64,000 nt of DNA from Nematostella vectensis (taxonomy: Eukaryota > Cnidaria > Anthozoa > Actiniaria > Edwardsiidae), in assembly GCF_932526225.1 (NCBI RefSeq), contig NC_064042.1:3827001-3891000 (forward strand), read 5' to 3'. Each line of letters opens with the position of its first letter. The stretch's first letter is position 1. Shown here in pieces: positions 24,083-36,000 of this stretch. The notes below the pieces were generated by a model. It saw only the letters and a program-made list of their open reading frames with translations. It was not told the origin of the DNA and did no database searches. Both the position numbers and the translations under genes were made by a program.

Positions 24083-27000
24083 CTGTCGACTCTTCTTCGA
24101 TGGTTTGGGTCGGACCACACCCCTCTTTGGGGGAGGGGTACATGGTACTCCCCTGTGGAAGCAAGGTAAGCACCACCGTATTCTCCTAAAAAAATTGGGC
24201 CAATAAGTTGATCCACCAGTGTTGAGCAAATGTCCTCATAGGTATCTATAAGCTGATAAAACTAGTTTTTTTTGACATACGCACAAACACTTTTAAGTGT
24301 CAATTAGAATTGACAACATTATAGATGCTGTTGGCGCCAGTAATGACTTAGACAGCGGTCTTACGAAATAATAGCTCCTATCTCCGCAGCTCGCCAAGAG
24401 CTGAATAAGCCTATGAAGCTTAGCTGATCCATAGCAATCCAAGTCAATCTCAAACGATAAACAGAATAAAGGAAAGTTTTGTCTTTCGTTATCATGGAAT
24501 AGTCCCTATTTCAAAGCGCTTATGATTAGTCACCAAGGAAACCAAATGGGGGAAAAGTCCACTAAAACACCATTTTCAAATGATAAACGGAATGAAAATA
24601 GTTTGAAACCACACGCAAATCACGAAAAAAATTCAAAGTGATATTTTACCAATACGGAATTCTGGCTGTCGAGGGGGGGGGGGGGGGGGGGATGCACGCG
24701 CTACCAGCGTATAATCCTAGCAAACGCGCTGCGAATGGTATGGATGGGGGATGGAGTTAATTATCTACCAACTTTTGAAAATTCTAAAACAAATCAAATG
24801 TACCTCCGGGAGGGGGGTTCTCCAACAAAAACAGACGGGGTGATCGCCGGCAAAATCGATTTTAACCCTAAGAAATGGCAAATAAAGTGTGCTGGAAGAA
24901 ATTTTAACCCTAAGAGAAAGCAGAATAAAAAAAAAACTTTAAACACCCCCTTAAGAATAGCAATTTGTCGAAATTTTTAACCCTAAGAGATAGCAAATGA
25001 AGTGTGGTGAAAGGAATTTTAACCCTAAGAGATAGCAGAATTAAAAAAAAAAAAAACGTTAAACACCCCCTTAAGAATAGCAATTTGTCGAGTTTTTATA
25101 CCCTAAGAGAAAGCAAAATCGGAAAAATCCTTCAACACCCCCTTAGGAATACCCTAAAAGATAGGACGGTCATCCCCGTCTACTTTTTTGATGAGTCCCC
25201 CCCCCCCCCCCCCCCCCAGAGATGTACATCTATGCAGCCGTATACCTCATGGTCGCTGCTAGATTTCCTTGAACTGAAAACAGAAAATGAAAAATTGTCA
25301 ATGCTTAAATATTAAAAATATATATACGTACATGCAAATTAAGCCGATAATAAATGTAGGTAATATAACCATTAGTACATTAGCTCACCTTGGCTCTATC
25401 TTGCCATTAAGCGCTAGAAAACAAGGGAACAAGATATATGAGAAAAGAAAACAAGAGACAAAACTGATTCAAAGATTCAAGTGGACACTTGATATGATAA
25501 CGATGAAAAATAACAAATATGCTTGGAAAAAGGCCCCTGGAGAAAAGTGTCCTTTAATAAGTACAAATAAAGCGCACAGATAAGGAGAGTCACTTACCTC
25601 TCCAAGCAGAAATAAATAACGTACAGATAAGGAGAGCTACTTACGTCTCCAAGTACAAATAAAAAGCGTACAGATAAGGAGAGTGACTTACCTCTCCAAG
25701 TACACATAAAAAGCGTACAGATAAGGAGAGTGACTTACCTCTCCAAGTACACATAAAAAGCGTACAGATAAGGAGAGTGACTTACCTCTCCAAGTACACA
25801 TAAAAAGCGTACAGATAAGGAGAGTGACTTACCTCTCCAAGTACACATAAAAAGCGTACAGATAAGGAGAGTGACTTACCTCTCCAAGTACACATAAAAA
25901 GCGTACAGATAAGGAGAGTGACTTACCTCTCCAAGTACAAATAAAAAGCCTACAGATAAGGAGAGTCACTTACCTCTCCAAGTACAAATAAAAAGCGTAC
26001 AGATAAGGAGAGTCACTTACCTCTCCAAGTACAAATAAAGCGTACAGATAAGGAGAGTCACTTACCTCTCCAAGTACAAATAAAGCCACAGATAAGGAGA
26101 GTGACTTACCTCTCCAAGTACACATAAAAAGCGTACAGATAAGGAGAGTGACTTACCTCTCCAAGTACAAATAAAAAGCGTACAGATAAGGAGAGTCACT
26201 TACCTCTCCAAGTACAAATAAAAAGCTTACAGATAAGGAGAGTCACTTACCTCTCCAAGTACAAATAAAAAGCTTACAGATAAGGAGAGTCACTTACCTC
26301 TCCAAGTACAAATAAAGCGCACAGATAAGGAGAGTGACTTACCTCTCCAAGTACAAATAAAGCGCACAGATAAGGAGAGTGACTTACCTCTCCAAGTAGA
26401 CATAAAAAGCATGCTGCAGAGGAGGGTCAGGATGGCGATGATTGTCGTGCAGACTATAAGTATGACATCACCTAAATATGACGCATCAAGATTACCATGA
26501 TTATAAGATTCAACGATTTGGATGTCAATAATGAATAAATGTTTGCAAATCTAACACCATTTACATTAATAGAATATCTCTACGCTATCTTAGAAATCAA
26601 TACACTTTCCTAGAAATGTATTTCTAGTACGAATAAAAACTATTATAAAGACTGTTATTATTATCATTTTTCACACAAGAAAGCAGACATTTATCAAGAA
26701 TACAACAACTTTAAATCTGAAACAAAAGTTGACGAGCACGTTTGTTAATTTCATTTTATGTGACTCAACAAATTATGTTCCCTCTGCCCTTGTGCAACGT
26801 GAGGACTATAAACTTTTAGTTTCACTTTTAGTTTCCCCCCCCCCCCCCCCCCATTGGCGGCCAAAATTTCATTTAGGCTTTTTGCATATGATACCTATGA
26901 CTGCGCAATACCCCTCAGCCAATCCTGTACGCGTGTACGCGCCTGGAGGTTTCTAATCCAGCTTGTTAAGAGAGTGTAATTATCGCTGTTCGACTTACAA

Positions 27001-30000
27001 GAACAGTTGCAAGGTCGGCTATCATGGGTTCCTGAAAAAAATTAAAACACTTTAAGATTAAAACACAACGACGCAACAACAAGAAACGTACAGGCCCGTA
27101 GCCAGGTTCGGGGGCTCAGCGGGGGTTAAGACCTGAAATATGGTTCTTTAGAAACATCATCCTTCAACCACATTGCGCAAACAGCACAACGTGTATCAAA
27201 TATTTCAACCAATTCTCAGGTGTAGTGAAGGAACCACACGGCTTTTGTACCCGCAATCGGTGGAGTGGAGTTCACGGTGGTCTGTCCGATGATCTGTCCG
27301 GCAAGAAAACCACTCTTTATCATTCTGTTAAGAGGCTCATCATAAACGCCGTCGCCAGGGTGCAGTAATGTTACCATGGCAATAACGCCATCGGCAGGCC
27401 TAGGGAAAGAAAATAAATCACATGACACCGGAAAATGTCCAAGGAAAAAGGTGCCATGAAATTTCGTAATACCTGAAAAGTGTTACTTGACAGGCATAAA
27501 TGCTTGCATTGATCTTGAGGTATTCTTTGACAATCTATGGAACATAAGTCTTCCTACAAATGACTATAAAACTTTTTTATGTAAACATGGGCTATTTTCA
27601 CACCGAGTACTTGAAGAAGCAAGCTGGAAGGAAATAGCATCGTAGAAAATGTCAATACCCTCATCCAAGCCCCCACTCCACCCCTCTACTTAATTAACAC
27701 AACTACTTCGTTTAGCTTTATATAGAAGCAGTGTGGCTTAAATACCTCGTATTCTATTTTATCCTTGAGATCCCTTATTTCAGGAGTGTACAGATCCGGG
27801 CGACTGTAGTTTGCAGTCCACTGCAGTCTTGTAAAACGGACGTCGACCTCTCTCTTGGTACAACCTCTCGAGCCTTACCATGACAAAAGGAGGAGATGGC
27901 AGAAAAGGTAAAAAAAAAAATATCCTTTGCGATGATATCAATAGATTAATTGGTAAAAGGTCACTATCGTCGTCACCATGGTCACCGTCACCATGGTCAC
28001 TTCTAATGATTATCATGGTGTTGTGTTGGCAATTATTATAATTGTGATATTGTTAATTAAAATGGCGACGGTTATTAGGTGATGATGATGATGATGATGG
28101 TAATGATGATGGTGATGGCAACTAATGATGATGATGATGATGGCAAAAAGAGCTTACAAGCGTTACACTTACATCCAATATACTGCACGAGTGATACCGC
28201 TGTGACGTTTGTTCCGATTCCATTAGACGCGGTGCACACGTAGATACCCCGGTCCTCGACTGTGAATCCAGAGATGGTGAAGGTGCTCCCTGTTGACCGC
28301 AATCGCGGGTCGCCGAGCTTAGACCACGTGATGTTGGGTGTTGGTATTCCTCGTACCTCACATGTTAACGTCACCCTGCTGCCAATCTGAGTGATGGTGT
28401 AGTTGCTAGGATACGACAGCAGCTTGGGTCGCACTAGCACAAAATATAAATATTCTTTATCCAGTGTAAACAGCGCCAGCATTATAGATTGTAAACAGCG
28501 CCAGCATTATAGATTGTAAACAGCGCCAGCATTATAGATTGTAGACAGCGCCAGCATTATAGATTGTAAACAGCGCCAGCATTATAGATTTTAAACAACG
28601 CCAGCATTATAGATTGTAAACAGCGCCAGCATTATAGATTGTAAACAGCGCAAGCATTATAGATTGTAAACAGCGCCAGCATTATAGATTGTAAACAGCG
28701 CCAGCATTATAGATTGTAAACAGCGCCAGCATTATAGATTTTAAACAGCGCTAGCATTATATATTGTAAACAACGCCAGCATTATAGATTGTAAACAGCG
28801 CCAGCATTATAGATTGTAAACAGCGCCAGCATTATAGATTGTAAACAGCGCCAGCATTATAGATTGTAAACAGCGCCAGCATTATAGATTGTAAACAGCG
28901 CCAGCATTATAGATTGTAAACAGCGCCAGCATTATAGATTTTAAACAGCGCTAGCATTATATATTGTAAACAGCGCCAGCATTATAGATTGTAAACAGCG
29001 CCAGCATTATAGATTGTAAACAGCGCCAGCATTATAGATTGTAGACAGCGCCAGCATTATAGATTGCAAAAAGCGCTAGCATTATAGATTGTAAACAGCG
29101 CCAGCATTATAGATTGTACACAGCGCCAGCATTATAGATTGTAAACAGCGCCAGCATTATAGATTGTAAACAGCGCCAGCATTATAGATTGTAGACAGCG
29201 CCAGCATTATAGATTGTAGACAGCGCTAGCATTATAGATTGTAGACAGCGCCAGCATTATAGATTGTAAACAGCGCCAGCATTATAGATTGTAAAAAGCG
29301 CCAGCATTATAGATTGTAAACAGCGCCAGCATTATAGATTGTAAACAGCGCCAGCATTATAGATTGTAAACAGCGCCAGCATTATAGATTGTAGACAGCG
29401 CCAGAATTATATATTGTAAACAGCGCCAGCATTATAGATTGTGAACAGCGCCAGCATTATAGATTGTAGACAGCGCCAGCATTATAGATTGTAAACAGCG
29501 CTAGCATTATAGATTGTCAACAGCGCCAGCATTATAGATTGTAGACAGCGCCAGCATTATAGATTGTTAACAGCGCCAGCATTATAGATTGTGAACAGCG
29601 CCAGCATTATAGATTGTAAACAGCGCCAGCATTATAGATTGTAAACAGCGCCAGAATTATAGATTGTAAACAACGCCAGCATTATAGATTGTAAACAGCG
29701 CTAGCATTATAGATTGTCAACAGCGCTAGCATTATAGATTGTAAACAGCGCCAGCATTATAGATTGTAAACAGCGCCAGCATTATAGATTGTAAACAGCG
29801 CCAGCATTATAGATTGTAAACAGCGCCAGCATTATAGATTGTAAACAGCGCCAGCATTATAGATTGTAGAGAGCGCCAGCATTATAGATTGTAGACAGCG
29901 CCAGCATTATAGATTGTAGACAGCGCCAGCATTATAGATTGTACACAGCGCCAGCATTATAGATTGTAAACAGCGCCAGCATTATAGATTGTAAACAGCG

Positions 30001-33000
30001 CCAGCATTATAGATTGTAAACAGCGCCAGCATTATAGATTGTAAACAGCGCCAGCATTATAGATTGTAAACAGCGCCAGCATTATAGATTGTAAACAGCG
30101 CCAGAATTATAGATTGTAAACAACGCCAGCATTATATATTGTAAACAGCGCCAGCATTATAGATTGTAGACAGCGCCAGCATTATAGATTGTAAACAGCG
30201 CTAGCATTATAGATTGTCAACAGCGCCAGCATTATAGATTGTAGACAGCGCCAGCATTATAGATTGTAAACAGCGCCAGCATTATAGATTGTAAACAGTG
30301 ACAGCATTATAGATTGTAAACAGCGCCAGAATTATAGATTGTAAACAACGCCAGCATTATAGATTGTAAACAGCGCCAGCATTATAGATTGTCAACAGCG
30401 CTAGCATTATAGATTGTAGACAGCGCCAGCATTATAGATTGTAAACAGCGCCAGCATTATAGATTGTAAACAGCGCCAGCATTATAGATTGTAAACAGCG
30501 CCAGCATTATAGATTGTAAACAGCGCCAGCATTATAGATTGTAAACAGCGCCAGCATTATAGATTGTAGACAGCGCCAGAATTATAGATTGTAAACAGCG
30601 CCAGCATTATAGATTGTAAACAGCGCCAGCATTATAGATTGTAAACAGCGCCAGCATTATAGATTGTAAACAGCGCCAGCATTATAGATTGTAAACAGCG
30701 CCAGCATTATAGATTGTAAACAGCGCCAGCATTATAGATTGTAAACAGCGCCAGCATTATAGATTGTAAACAGCGCCAGAATTATAGATTGTAAACAGCG
30801 CCAGCATTATAGATTGTAAACAGCGCCAGCATTATAGATTGTAAACAGCGCCAGCATTATAGATTGTAAACAGCGCCAGCATTATAGATTGTAAGCAGCG
30901 CCAGAATTATAGATTGTAAACAGCGCTAGCATAAAATATGGTAAACAGCACCAGCATTATAGATTGTAAACAGCGCCAGCATTATAGATTGTAAACAGCG
31001 CCAGCATTATAGATTGTAAACAGCGCCAGCATTAGAGATTGTAAACAGCTCCAGCATTATAGATTGTAAACAGCGCCAGCATTATAGATTGTAAACAGCG
31101 CAAGCATTATAGATTGTAAACAGCTCCAGCATTATAGATTGTAAACAGCGCCAGCATTATAGATTGTAAACAGCGCAAGCATTGTAGATTGAAGACAGCG
31201 CCAGCATTATAGATTGTAAACAGCGCCAGCATTATAGATTGTAAACAGCGCCAGCATTATAGATTGTAAACAGCGCCAGCATTATATATTGTAAACAGTG
31301 ACAGCATTATAGATTGTAAACAGCGCCAGCATTATAGATTGTAAACAGCGCCAGCATTATGGATTGTAGACAGCGCCAGCATAATAGATTGTACACAGCG
31401 CCAGCATTATAGATTGTAAACAGCGCCAGCATTATAGATTGTAAACAGCGCCAACATTATAGATTGTAAACAGCGCCAGCATTATAGATTGCAAACAGCG
31501 CCAGCATTATAGATTGTAAACAGCGCCAGCATTATAGATTGTAGACAGTGCCAGCATTATAGATTGTAAACAGCGCTAGCATTATAGATTGTAAATAGCG
31601 CCAGAATTATAGATTGTAAACAGCGCCAGCATTATAGATTGTAGACAGCGCCAGCATTATAGATTGTAGACAGCGCCAGCATTATAGATTGTAGACAGCG
31701 CCAGCATTATAGATTGTAAACAGCGCCAGCATTATAGATTGTAGACAGCGCCAGCATTATAGATTGTAAACAGCGCCAGCATTATAGATTGTAAACAGCG
31801 CCAGCATTATAGATTGTAAACAGCGCCATAATTATAGATTGTAAACAGCGCCAGCATTATAGATTGTAGACAGCGCCAGCATTATAGATTGTAGACAGCG
31901 CCAGCATTATAGATTGTAAACAGCGCCAGCATTATAGATTGTAGACAGCGCCAGCATTATAGATTGTAAACAGCGCCAGCATTATAGATTGTAAACAGCG
32001 CCAGCATTATAGATTGTAAACAGCGCCATAATTATAGATTGTAAACAGCGCCAGCATTATAGATTGTAGACAGCGCCAGCATTATAGATTGTAGACAGCG
32101 CCAGCATTATAGATTGTAAACAGCGCCAGCATTATAGATTGTAGACAGCGCCAGCATTATAGATTGTAAACAGCGCCAGCATTATAGATTGTAAACAGCG
32201 CCAGCATTATAGATTGTAAACAGCGCCATAATTATAGATTGTAAACAGCGCCAGCATTATAGATTGTAGACAGCGCCAGCATTATAGATTGTAGACAGCG
32301 CAAGCATTATAGATTGTAAACAGCGCCAGCATTATAGATTGTAAACAGCGCCAGCATTATAGATTGTAAACAGCGCCAGCATTATAGATTGTAAACAGCG
32401 CCAGCATTATAGATTGTAAACAACGCTAGCATTATAGATTGTAAATAGCGCCAGAATTATAGATTGTAAACAGCGCCAGCATTATAGATTGTAGACAGCG
32501 CCAGAATTATAGATTGTAGACAGCGCCAGCATTATAGATTGTAAACTGCGCCAGCATTATAGATTGTAAACAGCGCCAGCATTATAGATTGTAAACAGCG
32601 CCATAATTATAGATTGTAAACAGCGCCAGCATTATAGATTGTAAACAGCGCTAGCATTATAGATTGTAAACAGCGCCAGCATTATATATTGTAAACAACG
32701 CCAGCATAATAGATTGTAAACAGCGCCAGCATTATAGATTGTAGACAGCGCCAGCATTATAGATTGTAGACAGCGCCAGCATTATAGATTGTAGACAGCG
32801 CCAGCATTATAGATTGTAAACAGTGACAGCATTATAGATTGTAAACAGCGCCAGAATTATAGATTGTAAACAACGCCAGCATTATAGATTGTAAACAGCG
32901 CCAGCATTATAGATTGTCAACAGCGCTAGCATTATAGATTGTAGACAGCGCCAGCATTATAGATTGTAAACAGCGCCAGCATTATAGATTGTAAACAGCG

Positions 33001-36000
33001 CCAGCATTATAGATTGTAAACAGCGCCAGCATTATAGATTGTAAACAGCGCCAGCATTATAGATTGTAAACAGCGCCAGCATTATAGATTGTAGACAGCG
33101 CCAGAATTATAGATTGTAAACAGCGCCATCATTATAGATTGTAAACAGCGCCAGCATTATAGATTGTAAACAGCGCCAGCATTATAGATTGTAAACAGCG
33201 CCAGCATTATAGATTGTAAACAGCGCCAGCATTATAGATTGTAAACAGCGCCAGCATTATAGATTGTAAACAGCGCCAGCATTATAGATTGTAAACAGCG
33301 CCAGCATTATAGATTGTAAACAGCGCCAGCATTATAGATTGTAAACAGTGACAGCATTATAGATTGTAAACAGCGCCAGCATTATACATTGTAAACAGCG
33401 CCAGCATTATAGATTGTAAACAGCGCCAGCATTATAGATTGTAAACAGCGCCATAATTATAGATTGTAAACAGCGCCATAATTATAGATTGTAAACAGCG
33501 CCATAATTATAGATTGTAAACAGCGCCATAATTATAGTTTGTAAACAGCGCCAGCATTATAGATAGGGGCGGAGCCTCCCCACTAAACTATTCCCAAATG
33601 GAATTATTAAAAAGATAACCGTATCACCCTGCCCATAGCTTAATGTTCAATTACGAGAGTGCAGTTACAAAGTGGTGGAGTCGACGATATAGGAAGACGC
33701 CTCAGGCAGCCGCCATATGAACCATGTGTGACCACGAACACATGTTAGATCGAAATTGGTGGATTTTGTGGAGAAAGGAAAAACGGACAAAACCCAGAGT
33801 AAAAAAAAAAAAAACACGGAGCAAAAAGGAAGAGGAATTAACTCAACTCACATAAGAACCGGGACTTAAGCCCGGAACCCAGTACTGGCGAGAGGCAGGC
33901 AAGGAAACTACAGAGCGATATGTTTTAGCAACTACCAAATCCAGGCTCCCCTGCAAACCTATTAATTAGACGATAATCTTGATTGACCTGTAGAGTCGAG
34001 CGCTGAACAAGACATTTTATTTGTTTGCACTTACTATAAGCTAAAAGAGGAATGCGGCTATCGAAGTCTTGCCCGTTGGATAGCTTTACCTCCATTCTGT
34101 ACACATACGAGTCAAACTTCTCCACTTCTATTTTGTTACCGTTCCCATCAACTCCTTGCTCCAGGACATCTCTGACAGTAAGCTGCATATATCCCAGCCT
34201 AATTGGATCACTGTCAGTTGGAATATTCACATCCACATAGTAAAAAGAGTTGGAAAATACTCTCCCTGAATGTCCAGCGGAGACACCAGTTATCAGGATT
34301 CGCGAGCCCTTTTTTGCAGTGTTGAGCAATTCCAGGTTGACACGTTGCAAGTTGTCCTCTTGTAGATCAAAGTCCCATCTTAATTTGATGTCTGTGGCGT
34401 TTTCTCCGAGAAGGACGATGAACGGAGTTATTGGCGTCCTTGCCCAAGCAGCTAGCAAGATTTTTAGAGATGATCAACTATCGTTTTACAAAGTACTGAA
34501 CATATATAACTGTGAATATTATAAATTGCTAAATGCTTGCTCATTATCCCATGTTAAAATAAGCGCCTTCTCTGGAATTAGGGCCCTTCTTTTATTAGAC
34601 TTAGATAGAAAAAGACGCTTTTGCGCAATCAAATAGAAGATAGTTTTCAATGTACAAGAGTGATCATAGCTTTATGATTGTCTCTTGTTTCTTGCTCATG
34701 TTTCGGGTGCAGTAATTTCTGTGTTTGGCCATGAATTTGCCACCCAAAGGATCTCGTGATTTCTATAGCGCAATTCCCCTTATTGAATGCTAGAAGCATG
34801 ATAATAAAAAGTTACAAAGGACATGATATTTGTAGGCAGATGCTTTGACCTACTTCCCGATGGACTGACCAACTCGCTGTTGACTCTGTGCCCAGCTAGG
34901 TGACCACTGCTGATAAATTTCAGTAGAGGGGCGACATCCACACTGACGTTACCAGGCTGATGCAAAGAGACGGCCGCCACAACACTGCCACGCCTTTAAA
35001 TGAGATACAGTGATACAATGACTTGGTCAGCCAGTCTGTTGTTTTTACGAAGACTACTAGGCCATTCCAGCATTGAGCTTACGCGCGCATTACAACAGAA
35101 ACCTACCTGAACTACCAGAGGCCCCAACCGCGTACTGCATGACGGTAGTTCAGGTAGTGTTATTGGCATGGTCCTGTGAAGTGATTGTCTTATATAACTT
35201 GGTTTTATAACCCAGTGATTCAAGTATATTTTCATATATAAAAAACGGCAGTTTTCCATGTAGTGCAAGCGCATGCTTATAGCTTAAATGGCATGAAATC
35301 CATAATACATGAAACAATGAAAGGTGGATGGAAAAACTATAAAATGAACAGAAAAAGAGCTGGTTGGCAGAAAATTATCAAATAAGAATTGGATAGCTAT
35401 CTACTCTCTGAAACACCGACTTTGAACGGTGCTCATATACATATATATGAAAAAATAATAAATTAATTATGCATATCTCACCTGAATCTCGTTACCTCAA
35501 CTAAGTAAATGCCCACACTAGCCTTGATATACTCTCGGAAAATCTAGAAGAAAAACGTGACAGATTAGAGTTACCCTGATTGAACCTACCTTAAGATCCG
35601 CTCACCTCGTATTCAATTGTGCTTTTGAGATTGTTGATTTGTGGGTTGTAGATGCACTGGTGGCTGTAGCGATCTGTCCACTGCATCTCTGTCAATTGAA
35701 TACCGACTTCCTTTTTGACACAGCCCACAGTACCTAGAACATGAGGCAAAGGAATTTTAAATTTCAATAGTCGTTTTTAATTATTGTAATTTTACTAATA
35801 TGTCATGATAATTATAATGGCAAAGTCAATATCATTATACGCCATAAGAAGCTGTAATATTGTTGTTTTTATTTTTCCCAACATTCTCGTTATCATCATC
35901 ATCATTATTCAACATCATTATTTCCGTCATCATCATTAGCATAGTCGACACCATTATCAACATCAGCACTATAATTATCATTATCATCATACATCATCAT

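Noticed and set aside
28470-33564. CRISPR-like regular repeats
   Set aside because: The 25-bp units are contiguous with no spacers, and the surrounding genes are spliced animal genes.
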